Both the position numbers and the translations under genes were made by a program. A stretch of 64,000 nucleotides of DNA from Natrialba taiwanensis DSM 12281. Lineage in GTDB: Archaea > Halobacteriota > Halobacteria > Halobacteriales > Natrialbaceae. Below, one piece after another: positions 9,279 through 17,737 of the stretch. Every line of letters starts with the position of its first letter. The stretch's first letter is position 1. The stretch lies in contig NZ_AOIL01000009.1 of assembly GCF_000337595.1 (NCBI RefSeq), positions 4,343-68,342 on the forward strand, given 5' to 3'. The notes beneath the pieces are model-generated. The model saw only the letters and a list, made by a program, of their open reading frames with translations. It was not told where the DNA came from and did no database searches.

Positions 9279-9693
9279 TACACGTTCATTTTCACCATAG
9301 GTATTGTCGAGTTAGGAATTATTTGTTCGCTATCGGGTCCGCTAAGACAGGAGAAAGGGATAGAATTGTTGATGTTTTATTGTTTTCGAATCTATGCTCG
9401 ATTACTTTACTAACCATTCGCAATACGTAATAGCTGAGTATGCAGTTCGCTCATGCACAAACTCATCAGGCCAAATTATTTGTGTCCAGTACCATGTCAG
9501 CGGCATCCGTATTTTCTTCAACTCTGCAGCACAACAGTATCAACGATTTCAACATCGAACCTCCTCAGATCACTGTCAAAAAGATTTATCGTGACAACTA
9601 CAGAGCGTGCATATTATTGTCAATATAAATAATATTGAATTGTTATTGAATTATGGCCAGAGTTAAATAATAACTATGAGAGGTATTACTTTG
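9279..9693. other. A+T-rich gap without a recognisable gene
   Basis: Short overlapping frames only, none with a recognisable product. The DNA is strongly A+T-rich. Nothing else supported. Confidence 0.5.
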
Positions 9694-9822
9694 ATGTCAG
9701 AACTTCAGACTATACTACATTAAGAGTAGCAGTGTCCAGAATGTGATGGTGTTCTGGATTGTAAACAAGGGGCGTGAGAATGTTTCAATTGTGATTACGT
9801 CTCATTTCACGGTGCAGATTGA
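9694..9822 (+). pseudogene. decayed small CPxC-type zinc-finger protein
   Basis: One continuous frame reads MSELQT, then CPECDGVLDCKQGA, then ECFNCDYVSFHGAD, interrupted by in-frame TAA, TAG and TGA stops. Two CxxC pairs about 20 residues apart, plus length and start, match the tiny zinc-ribbon proteins common in haloarchaea. The keeping of one frame across three stops shows nonsense decay of a once-intact gene. Its function was probably nucleic-acid or metal binding, but the family is not identified. Confidence 0.5.
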
Positions 9823-10043
9823 GAACCAATGAAGTCAGAAATACCTCTAGAAGGAATCACCGTTGGTGGTGTTGTTCTCTGTGTCAGACCGGTAATGTCA
9901 ATGACCTTTGTATTATAGAGAAGGTTATCAAAGTTTAGCTCCTCATATACGGTCGTGTTTAGTGAAGGCTGAAGGATGAGGCGAGGTGATTTTCAGCTGG
10001 TCTATGGCGAATAATCGCTCGCCTCAGCGGTCGTAGCGACTGG

Positions 10044-10639
10044 ATGGAATTAGACTTTGTGGAGCGAGAGCGGACACTGCCCCAGCTGATGAAGCTCGGT
10101 ATTCGTCTCCATCTTGCAAGATTATCACTTTCGAATACCATCTTAGAAATTGAGAGGTTCGGTGTCGAACAGTCGCGGAAAGCCGTCCACGACTGGGTGC
10201 AGAAGACCAATCTACAGCCCGCCAGCAACGTGAGCCGGATCACGTCGCGCTCGACGAGACGGTGATCCGAATCAACGGTCAACAGTTCTGGCTGTACGCT
10301 GCTGTCGATCCCGAAACGAACGAATTCCTGCATTTGAGCCTCTTTACAACGACTACGACAGTATTAATCCAACGGTTTTTGCGAGAGCTTCGTGAGAAAC
10401 ACGACGTCGATGAGGTCGTGTTTCTCGTTGATTGAGCGCACCATCTAGCGGCTGCATTGCAACGAGCTGGGCTCCAACTTCGACCCGAACGTCACGGAAA
10501 TCGGAACACGGTAGAACGTATCTTTGGGGAGATAAAACGACTTACTTTTTTGTTCAGCAATAGTTTTAGTCACGTTGATCCAGCGACCGCTGAAACATGG
10601 CTGCAAGCCTTCGCCGTCTGGTGGACTTCGCTTAACTAA
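10044..10639 (+). pseudogene. IS6-family transposase, inactivated
   Basis: The pieces together match a haloarchaeal IS6-type transposase of about 200 residues. They are FGVEQSRKAVHDWVQKT, then after a frameshift near 10225 LDETVIRINGQQFWLYAAVD (first catalytic Asp), then ELREKHDVDEVVFLVD, which ends at an in-frame TGA (10433-10435). After it come HGNRNTVERIFGEIKR, carrying the catalytic Glu, and FSNSFSHVDPATAETWLQAF. At least one frameshift and one nonsense codon inactivate it. Terminal inverted repeats were not identified with confidence. It sits in a run of relics between uspA and the F420 reductase gene. Confidence 0.8.
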
Positions 10640-10737
10640 ACACGATGCCGCCACAACAGCGGATATTTTTATAGAGCCACATTTCCCGAGAGTTGAGTAT
10701 ATTTATTTTCGATATATTATATATCTAAAATACTCGC

Positions 10738-11403
10738 ATTGCAATCCTTGGAGGAACCGGCAATATTGGGGAAGGTCTTGTAGTTCGATTCGCTGCCGAG
10801 ACGTCTCATACCATTATCGTCGGCTCGAGGGACGCATCCAAAGCCGCCGATCGAGCGAACGAGTACGAATCTCGACTAACTAACCATGGGATCGAACAAA
10901 CTATCGACCATGCTGATAATACCACTGCTGCAGGTGATGCTGACATCATAGTGCTCGCTATCCCTCCTCACCACGTGGGTGACACTATCGAAGAGTTAGT
11001 CGACCAAGAAGTATTGACCGGTCAGCTACTCATTAGCTCTGTAGTAGGAATGCAGGGAGATGAGTTAGGTCTCCATTTTGATCCACCATCCGTGGGGAGC
11101 GTAACCGAACTAGTCGCCGAGCGTGCACCTGCATCGACAGCTACCGCAGGAGTGTTTCACAATCTCGCTACCGACCGCCTTGCCGACCTCGATGCTGACT
11201 TTGACGTCGATACACTCGTAGTGGCTACCGACGAAGAGGTACGTCAGCAGGTCATCGCTCTCGTAAACGAACTGGCCAGGATACGGGCCTTGAGTGCTGG
11301 GCCGCTAGCAAATGTAGCTGAAGTCGAAAGTGTTACGCCACTAGTTATCACCATCGCCGGCTACAACGACAATAGGCACGATGTCGGCGTCCGGTTCACC
11401 TGA
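10738..11403 (+). CDS. npdG: NADPH:F420 oxidoreductase (NpdG-like) lacking a canonical start
   Basis: F420H2:NADP+ oxidoreductases exchange hydride between coenzyme F420 and NADP. The frame encodes about 221 residues, the full family length. It opens RIAILGGTGNIGEGL (Rossmann GGTGxIG for NADP), continues VGSRD, IIVLAIPPHHVGDT in the middle, FHNLATDRLADLD, and ends AEVESVTPLVITIAGYNDNRHDVGVRFT. Where the initiator Met is expected (10732-10734, before Arg) the codon is ACT, and an in-frame TAA lies just upstream at about 10729. No ATG, GTG or TTG exists until well inside the fold. Either ATT 10738 is used or the start codon has been lost. Everything downstream is intact, so inactivation would be recent. 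The upstream neighbour is a dead IS6 element, which may have reshaped the 5' end. Confidence 0.72.
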   Translation: MAILGGTGNIGEGLVVRFAAETSHTIIVGSRDASKAADRANEYESRLTNHGIEQTIDHADNTTAAGDADIIVLAIPPHHVGDTIEELVDQEVLTGQLLISSVVGMQGDELGLHFDPPSVGSVTELVAERAPASTATAGVFHNLATDRLADLDADFDVDTLVVATDEEVRQQVIALVNELARIRALSAGPLANVAEVESVTPLVITIAGYNDNRHDVGVRFT

Positions 11404-11533
11404 ACTACTATAGAGTATAGAATTTTCTCTACCAAATCGGTCTACCGGCACTGTCTAGTACACTTTTCGGCCACGATACGGTTGTCCTACCCTCGAGGCG
11501 ATGATCAGTCCTTCAAAAATAACTGTCTTCCTG

Positions 11534-12388
11534 TCAGTACTGCTGTCGGACTAGATATACCATCGTCGCGAGCCAGAATGCTCCTGAAAAGGCGTAAAAT
11601 GCATCACCGGACGGGTTTTCTGAACCAAACTGTATCGCTGCCAGGATGTACGTCAGAGCGGCGATTGCGAGCGGGGAGATAACATACAGCAACCAGTTTA
11701 TCTTCCAATTTGCATCCGATTCGTCGTTCACACGTGCATCGCGAATGAGAACTCCCGGCGTGATTATCGACGTAATGACCAGGTATATCACCAGTACGAA
11801 CCCGGTGGTAAAGCCGAGACCGCTTTCCGGTCCCCCTGCCAAACCACTCCAGAGGAGGTACGCGAATACAACCGGTACCGTGATGACGTATCCGATAAGG
11901 CCCGTCCGGAAGGTGACGGAGCCATCGGTTTTTGCCTCGATCCAGCCGAGGAAATCCGGTGCGAGTGGGTACGACCAGGCACTGCCGAATATCGCTTTGG
12001 CCATAGCGATCAGTCCACAGGCGAAGTTAATCAGCACCGCAAACGTAAATGCGAAAAAGCCCACCGCAAACACGAGGATAAACGCGCGTCCAATCTGTTG
12101 TACGATCGTGTCCTCAGGGGCCCACGATTCGAAAGCCAGTCCAATAGCGAATATCCCCAGCAGAGCGGAGAACGATCCGGTAAACAGCAGTTGCCAGTTG
12201 AACGCATTTCGGGCATTTTCTCGTGTAAAGTCGCGTTTTGCAACCAAGTATATGACCGCCGGAAGAACAAATCCGGTTCCTAGACCCAACAGATGAACGA
12301 AGATTCCGCTCAGAGTTCGTTCGGTCAGAAGAGTCGGTCCCGGTTGTGATTGTGTCTCGGTCGATGTGGATCGGTGTTCGTTGGACAT
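11534..12388 (-). CDS. polytopic membrane protein with DUF4870-like domain
   Basis: A 284-residue integral membrane protein with about seven or eight hydrophobic segments after a polar N-terminus of some 25 residues. Residues about 24-135 resemble DUF4870/Tic20-like proteins: an opening membrane segment, then YLVAKRDFTRENARNAFNWQL, the family signature of an amphipathic loop, then two membrane segments. The second half repeats a similar four-segment layout without a recognised domain. Function unknown. It is followed on the same strand, about 70 bases upstream, by a winged-helix membrane protein gene pointing the same way, so co-transcription is possible. Confidence 0.7.
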   Translation of the reverse strand: MSNEHRSTSTETQSQPGPTLLTERTLSGIFVHLLGLGTGFVLPAVIYLVAKRDFTRENARNAFNWQLLFTGSFSALLGIFAIGLAFESWAPEDTIVQQIGRAFILVFAVGFFAFTFAVLINFACGLIAMAKAIFGSAWSYPLAPDFLGWIEAKTDGSVTFRTGLIGYVITVPVVFAYLLWSGLAGGPESGLGFTTGFVLVIYLVITSIITPGVLIRDARVNDESDANWKINWLLYVISPLAIAALTYILAAIQFGSENPSGDAFYAFSGAFWLATMVYLVRQQY

Positions 12389-12460
12389 AGGTGCGTGGTG
12401 TTCGGTCTGGTTGTGTGGCCGTGATGGACAGTAGACGGTTTGTCGATCGGTTCGTTGGCA

Positions 12461-13063
12461 TTACTTGGAGCGGATACTGTCGGGAAGAACGCTCTTCGTT
12501 GCCCTTCTTTTGGCCCGGATCTCTCTCGCCAGTCGCTCAGCGAGCAGCAAGACAAAACACACTACAAAGAGGTTGCCGCCTGCTTCCCAATACCCGTTTG
12601 TACTCTCCACAAGTGAATCGATCGGGATAACCGGCGCAACGATTCCGATCGCAAAGAGGACGAGCGTCAACTGAAAGCCCGCAAGCACTAGCGTTCGGAT
12701 ACCGGCTGGATTCCGGAGGTGAACGAAATCAGTGGCCGAGAGGGTCTCGAGTGGAGTCTCGAACGCAAGCGCCTCTTTTCCTTCGGGTGAGAGCGGCCAG
12801 TTCGACTCCGGATGGTTCAGGTAGTACAACGTGATCGACTCTGGATACGTGTCGGCAGCGATGACGTCCCGCTCGCGGAGTTCGTTCAGTCGGAGGCGGA
12901 CCGTCTCTTTGCTCACGTCCGGCTGAACTCGAACGCGAATCTGCTCGGCCGAAAAGTACGGCCGCTCGGCTTCGAGCATCGTCTCAACGACGTGGCGCTG
13001 TGTGAGTTTTTTGTCGAGATTATGTTCAATCCGGTTCTCGACCCAAGGCGGGAGGGTGGACAT
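12461..13063 (-). CDS. winged-helix regulator with C-terminal membrane segments
   Basis: A 200-residue protein from ATG 13063. Residues about 15-95 form a predicted winged helix-turn-helix (TQRHVVETMLEAERPYFSAEQIR, then SKETVRLRLNELRERDVI), similar to haloarchaeal DNA-binding domains. Residues about 123-145 and 158-178 are hydrophobic membrane helices, ending in a basic tail. This predicts a membrane-tethered DNA-binding protein. The frame is open to 13129, but the extra residues do not match the family. It lies just upstream of the DUF4870-like gene on the same strand. Target genes unknown. Confidence 0.65.
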   Translation of the reverse strand: MSTLPPWVENRIEHNLDKKLTQRHVVETMLEAERPYFSAEQIRVRVQPDVSKETVRLRLNELRERDVIAADTYPESITLYYLNHPESNWPLSPEGKEALAFETPLETLSATDFVHLRNPAGIRTLVLAGFQLTLVLFAIGIVAPVIPIDSLVESTNGYWEAGGNLFVVCFVLLLAERLAREIRAKRRATKSVLPDSIRSK

Positions 13064-13129
13064 CGTGTCAGTGATCACACCATGATTGGGTGGGGAGTTA
13101 AACCCACATCCGAATTTGGCGGGCACCAA

Positions 13130-13679
13130 ATCGGTTCATGCAGGCGAATACGATCGATTCTCTGGGCTATCCAGTTTATATACCCGTTCTCGTGTAGCAC
13201 GTTGTTTATCTCACAGCGTTGGTTGATGGTTTCTTCGAGTGGTATTTTTCCAGGTTTTTGCAAGAGCTTGCGACGGAGTTGGAATGCTCGGAAATACTGT
13301 GGTAAGCTTGTCTTTTGCGATGCTTTGATGGGGCGAGGACCACGGTCGCAGCAGCTATCCGTAGCTCTCGCAGGCGTTTCCGTGTGCAATATTGAAAGAA
13401 CTCGGCAGCCTGCGGCCACGAGTGGGCGACCGGTCGCTTGAAACGCTTGACCCCTGAATCGCCTCGTCACTTCCCGAGACGAACACGTCGTCGCCGTAAT
13501 GTTGGTACGTTCGTCGGTGTAGACAGCCCCGTTCGCGAGACACTGATCATGGTCCAACCGCGCTCGGTGTGCGACGGGCCTCCGCCACCGTCTCGCCGGC
13601 GAATGGAACTGGTCGGCTTGAATGAGGCAGATCCGACTCACTGGTTCCATGATACGTTCACCGTGGACCTCCACTGCAA
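13130..13679. other. unassigned stretch next to a miniature element
   Basis: Both strands have moderately long frames, including one on the minus strand spanning to 13692, but none gives a protein I recognise and none shows conserved motifs. It may be a decayed gene truncated by the miniature element at 13680. Confidence 0.4.
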
Positions 13680-13765
13680 CTATAGTAGCCACTGAAAGTC
13701 AGTGCACATCTGATCGCACGGCGGCTGTACGATCAGTGTGTAAATCGTTTCAGTTGCTACTATAG
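13680..13765. mobile_element. miniature inverted-repeat element, copy A (86 bp)
   Basis: Begins CTATAGTAGCCACTGAAA and ends with TTTCAGTTGCTACTATAG, so the termini are inverted repeats of about 18 bases. It is the reverse complement of copies B (53945) and C (59777), with only scattered substitutions. It has no coding capacity. The CTATAGTA end resembles the left end of the IS630-type element at 23326, suggesting that kind of transposase mobilises it at TA targets. Confidence 0.8.
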
Positions 13766-13840
13766 CCGACCAGCGCTCGCTGGATGGAAAGAACGGGGTC
13801 AGCGCCCCTCTGAACGCCGCCCTCGTCTTCTCTCCATCGG

Positions 13841-14029
13841 TCACGCGTGCGAGGAGTTAGAGGTTTTGAAGTCGTTCGCGACCGTCTCATCTGAATTAGC
13901 CGGATAGCAGACGAAATCATCGGCAGGGTTGAGGATTAAACAGCCACCTGAACAACTTCTTGATACAAACGCTGCTTTCTGTTCTCTGTCTACCTCGATG
14001 GCAACCTCGTGGTCAGAATAAGCTTTAAC
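13841..14029 (-). pseudogene. possible fragment of a small haloarchaeal protein
   Basis: An open minus-strand frame of about 62 codons reads DHEVAIEVDREQKAAFVS, CSGGCLILNPADDFVCY and ends SNSSHA. Its acidic composition and two cysteines look like real haloarchaeal coding sequence, but there is no ATG, GTG or TTG at its 5' end before an in-frame stop at 14030. Its 5' part overlaps the promoter of the divergent BAT regulator. I do not recognise the family. Confidence 0.3.
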
Positions 14030-14053
14030 TCATCACCCTCAAGAAAGAGTGCC

Positions 14054-14701
14054 ATGAATATTATAGTGGAATACACGATACAGACCCAAATATTGCCCAA
14101 AATATTAGAACAGGTACCGGAGATGAAACTCAGGAATACGGCGCTCTATCCTGAATCTGAAGGCCGAGGAAAAATCCTCGGCTGGGCGTGGGGTGATGAC
14201 TTTGATGCCTTCGAAAGAGTTCTCCACGATCACGAACTGATCAGCGATTACGAGTGTCTTGCTCAAACCGACGATCGACGTCTCTACACGATCACACATA
14301 TAAAGGAAATGAAAGCCAGTATGCCCTATCCACTGATGTTTGAAAATAATGGAATCGTACTGGATGCGACGGCAACGCCAGAAGGGTTCGATATGCGGGT
14401 GCGATTTCCAGCACGGGATAATCTGATACGATATCAAGAGGGTTGCAAAGAGCGAGATATTCCGTTTGTTTTACACAAACTCTATGAAGAAGACGGGACT
14501 ATAAATGGGAATCAAGCGTCGGGAGTAACCGAACTCCAACGTGAGACGCTCGTGTGTGCGTTTGAACTCGGCTACTTCGATATTCCACGTCAGGCGAAGA
14601 TGGAAGAGGTCGCAGATCAGTTAGATATCTCTACTCAGGCAGTATCGACACGCCTCAGACGAGGTCAGCAGAATCTCATTCGGACTATTTGCAGCGGGTA
14701 G
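14054..14701 (+). CDS. bacterio-opsin activator-type (HTH_10) regulator
   Basis: A 215-residue transcription regulator of the haloarchaeal BAT/HTH_10 class. The N-terminal 150 residues form the usual BAT ligand-sensing module without a recognisable PAS or GAF signature. Residues about 163-212 are the HTH_10 domain: GVTELQRETLVCAFELGYFD, followed by MEEVADQLDISTQAVSTRLRRG. A TATA-like GCTTTAAC at 14021-14028 sits about 27 bases before ATG 14054, supporting this start over the upstream frame beginning at 14009. It is followed after 227 bases by an amidase gene on the same strand, which it may control; this is inference from position. Confidence 0.82.
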   Translation: MNIIVEYTIQTQILPKILEQVPEMKLRNTALYPESEGRGKILGWAWGDDFDAFERVLHDHELISDYECLAQTDDRRLYTITHIKEMKASMPYPLMFENNGIVLDATATPEGFDMRVRFPARDNLIRYQEGCKERDIPFVLHKLYEEDGTINGNQASGVTELQRETLVCAFELGYFDIPRQAKMEEVADQLDISTQAVSTRLRRGQQNLIRTICSG

Positions 14702-14928
14702 TCAGCCACTTATAAGACATTGATTCAGTAAATGGGCATCTATTCGATTATAGTGTGCCTATGAGTATCTGTGCTAACTATGATGGTAACGACTACACTA
14801 TTTGGACAGAACAGGTGGGGATCATTGAGACCCATTTGTAATCTACCTCAGAGCATCATTCAGGAATCATACTCATCGCTATCGCTGACATGAGATACCC
14901 TGCAAGTTAATTCATAAATTCATACCCA

Positions 14929-16404
14929 ATGACTAATCCAACCAGTCTATCCGCGCGACGACTCGCAACGGAAATCGAACACGGAGACATCACGCCAGCA
15001 GAAGTCGTCGACGCAGCCTACGAACGAATCGAGCAGATAAATGAGTCGATCAACGCGTTCGTACAATTTCGCGAAGAGCAAGCCCGTGTAGAAGCGGATA
15101 AGGCGACTGAGGCTGTCCAATCTGACGAGCCACTCGGTCGTCTTCACGGCGTCCCAATCGCACTGAAAGATCTTGACTCCGCTATCGAAGGGATGCCATG
15201 TACAAACGGGTCGACCGTATTTGCAGAATCGGTTCCCGAGAAGACATCGGTCATCGTGCAACGACTGATAGATGAGGGAGCGATCGTTATTGGGTCAACG
15301 AATAGTCCCGAGTTCGGTCACGCTGCTGATACCTCGAATCAGCTGTACGGAACAACTGGCAATCCCTTCGATCCCAGCAAGACTGCTGGCGGATCCTCTG
15401 GGGGGAGCGCTGCTGCCGTAGGGGCTGGAGCCGTTCCAATCGCTCTTGGATCTGATGCCGCAGGTTCGATACGCATTCCCGCGAGCGCCTGTGGTGTATA
15501 CGGTCTCAAACCGACGGCAGGAATCGTTCCCGAGGCATCGAGACCAGACGCGCTTGAAGCGACTGCTCCGTTCATGTCTCTCGGTGGAATCACACGAACA
15601 GTAGCGGATTCAGCATTGCTGCTTGAAATCATCACTGGTGTTCATTCACGTGATCCGATCAGTATTCCCGACAATGAATCTGAGTATCTATCAGCCATCC
15701 GCCAGCCGATAGACGATCTTTCCATCGCATACAGTCCCGATTTTGGTATTTTCGAGGTCGAGCCCGCGGTCAAGGAGCAGGTGGACAATGTCGCCGAGAC
15801 ACTTCGTGAGAGTGGGGCAACAATTGACCGAGTAGATCCTGAATTCCCAATTCCGTTCGAGGTTATGCGGGAAGCTGAAACACTCCTCTTCGAATCCACG
15901 CTGGCGTCAATTGCCGAAAGTCTCAACAAGAGCGATGGAATCGATCTCCTCGGAGAACACCGTGAGAAGGTGACTCCGAAATTGGTTGAACTCATAGAAA
16001 ACGGCTACGACCATAGTGCTGTTGCGTTCAAACAAGCCGATGTCGTGCGCACACAGGTATATGACGCCATACAAGACGTTCTGGACGAATACGATCTACT
16101 TCTCACACCGACACTCGCGTGTCCACCTTTCGAGGCAGGAAACGTCGGCCCAGAGTCGATAAGTGGGGAACCCATCGATCCGTATCTCGATTGGGTCCTC
16201 ACGTGGCCGTTAAACCTTAGTGGCCATCCAGCTGCGTCGGTTCCGGCTGGCCTCTCCGAGAACGGACTGCCGATCGGTGCACAATTGGTAGCATCCCGGT
16301 TTGACGAGGAGACGATTCTTTCAGCCAGTGCGGCGATAGAGCGCAGTCAACCATGGATCGATACGTATCCAGACGTATCAGATACTACTTCGGTTCATCA
16401 ATGA
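14929..16404 (+). CDS. amidase-signature hydrolase
   Basis: Amidase-signature enzyme hydrolysing a C-N bond of an amide; 491 residues. The Ser-cisSer-Lys triad is visible: Lys80 in GVPIALKDL, cis-Ser156 in TAGGSSGGS, and nucleophile Ser180 in SDAAGSIRIPA, with the family 24-residue spacing between the serines. The usual DxGGSIR reads DAAGSIR here. The protein resembles GatA and stand-alone amidases; no gatB/gatC genes are nearby, so a catabolic amidase is more likely than a glutamyl-tRNA amidotransferase subunit. It is cytoplasmic, with no signal peptide. A BAT regulator lies immediately upstream. Substrate unknown. Confidence 0.87.
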   Translation: MTNPTSLSARRLATEIEHGDITPAEVVDAAYERIEQINESINAFVQFREEQARVEADKATEAVQSDEPLGRLHGVPIALKDLDSAIEGMPCTNGSTVFAESVPEKTSVIVQRLIDEGAIVIGSTNSPEFGHAADTSNQLYGTTGNPFDPSKTAGGSSGGSAAAVGAGAVPIALGSDAAGSIRIPASACGVYGLKPTAGIVPEASRPDALEATAPFMSLGGITRTVADSALLLEIITGVHSRDPISIPDNESEYLSAIRQPIDDLSIAYSPDFGIFEVEPAVKEQVDNVAETLRESGATIDRVDPEFPIPFEVMREAETLLFESTLASIAESLNKSDGIDLLGEHREKVTPKLVELIENGYDHSAVAFKQADVVRTQVYDAIQDVLDEYDLLLTPTLACPPFEAGNVGPESISGEPIDPYLDWVLTWPLNLSGHPAASVPAGLSENGLPIGAQLVASRFDEETILSASAAIERSQPWIDTYPDVSDTTSVHQ

Positions 16405-16732
16405 ACATCAGTACCTTACATAGCATCCTCAGCTAACCGCCGTTGAAGCACGGTTTATCGATGAACGATCTCTGAACTCGTACTCCGAGAATCTATCCTA
16501 ACAAGAAGGTAGATAAACAACGATCGAAGTGTCCCAGAATGTAGGGTGGAGACTGAGCGATGGAAATCAGACGCGCATTCGTCCGGACTCTAACCACCTC
16601 TGTATTGGATGCTTTAGTAGTCCAACGATCTGGGAACACCCAATACCACTATGCACACAGAGTCGCAAGATAGAGCTAACTGACAGCGTAATCGTCTCCG
16701 AGTCGAGACGAGTTGGAGAATTCGATATTCAA
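16405..16732. other. intergenic, nothing recognised
   Basis: A frame open in phase with the next gene runs through part of this interval from 16529, but its translation is not protein-like for this family. I see no other feature. Confidence 0.5.
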
Positions 16733-17185
16733 ATGACTGAGGAATTCATCGACCCAAATCGGCTTTCGCTTATCCCATCACGGTCGAACGCAACTCGGAC
16801 AGCCACCGACATGGTTCAGGGACCTTCGGAGGATGATGACGGCTCTTCCGTTTCAGCAGTACTACAATCGCTGGAAGACAGCAAATGCAGAGCGATACTC
16901 ACGGCGTTGTGCGAGCCAAAATCTGCAACCAAACTCTGCAAGGACTGCGATCTACCAAGTTCGACGACGTATCGCAAACTCAATCGACTCCGTGAGGCAG
17001 CACTCGTCAAAGAATACACTGAAGTCCGCCGTGATGGACCGAACGCCACGTTGTACGAACGGGATTTCACGGATATCTCGATCAGCATCGACGACGACGA
17101 GTTCACCGTCTCCGTTGAACGGCCAAAAGAGGATGCAGAGGATCGTATGGCAACGTTCTGGTCCGAGATGAAGAAGGAATCATGA
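16733..17185 (+). CDS. ArsR-like winged-helix regulator
   Basis: A 150-residue DNA-binding protein. Residues about 40-110 form a winged helix: VLQSLEDSKCRAILTAL, then KLCKDCDLPSSTTYRKLNRL as the recognition helix, and EYTEVRRDGPNATLYERDF as the wing. This is typical of haloarchaeal ArsR-type regulators paired with a small membrane protein. The start at 16733 was chosen because translation from 16529 adds unrelated residues. It overlaps the downstream membrane gene by four bases (ATGA), so the two are translationally coupled. The divergent or downstream RND exporter may be a target; inferred from adjacency. Confidence 0.8.
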   Translation: MTEEFIDPNRLSLIPSRSNATRTATDMVQGPSEDDDGSSVSAVLQSLEDSKCRAILTALCEPKSATKLCKDCDLPSSTTYRKLNRLREAALVKEYTEVRRDGPNATLYERDFTDISISIDDDEFTVSVERPKEDAEDRMATFWSEMKKES

Positions 17186-17460
17186 CGGATAGTATTATAA
17201 TACTACTCGGAATTGCCAAAATCGGTGCGCTCGTACTCGGGGGTATCGTCTCCCTGTTAGCCTATCGAGCCTATCAGCGAACGCAGATCGAGGGACTCCA
17301 GTATTTCGCAGTGGGCCTCATGGTCATCACCATCGGAACGTTTTTAGTTGGAATTCTCCATCACATCGTTGGCGTTCCAAGCGTCCAGGGAATGCTCTTC
17401 GAGAGCCTCATCGCTTGTAGCGGCTTCCTCGTCATGATCTACGGACTCTACGGGCAGTAA
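17182..17460 (+). CDS. small DUF7521-like membrane protein
   Basis: A 92-residue protein with three hydrophobic segments (about 5-25, 40-62 and 70-90), matching small haloarchaeal membrane proteins that are regularly encoded directly after an ArsR-type regulator. The start overlaps the regulator stop (ATGA). A role as a membrane sensor or partner of the regulator is often supposed but not established. No catalytic motif. Confidence 0.7.
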   Translation: MTDSIIILLGIAKIGALVLGGIVSLLAYRAYQRTQIEGLQYFAVGLMVITIGTFLVGILHHIVGVPSVQGMLFESLIACSGFLVMIYGLYGQ

Positions 17461-17737
17461 CCGCTGCTTCTGGTTTAGTCAGGGCTGTTCAGATATCACT
17501 GCACACAGTCCACCCATGCCATCTGTCTCATTCAGAGTGGCTTTTTCAGTCGTCTAGTTGCGAAATCCCTTACCGGAGACCAACCGAAATCCGCGGTTAT
17601 CCCATATTGTGGGAGCTCTCCATCGTTCCTTATGAGACCCATACAAAGAGTGTTGTAATGAGCGATTCCGATCCACCAAACTGTCGACCCACCTCGGTAC
17701 CACAGCCCATGCGAATACGAAGCGGCGACGGTGACCA

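Noticed and set aside
13130-13692. Minus-strand frame across the region left of miniature element A
   Set aside because: No recognisable family, continuous only by chance through low-stop DNA, and it runs into the mobile element.
14929-16404. GatA subunit of Glu-tRNA amidotransferase
   Set aside because: No gatB or gatC nearby, and a BAT regulator next door; a stand-alone catabolic amidase is more likely.
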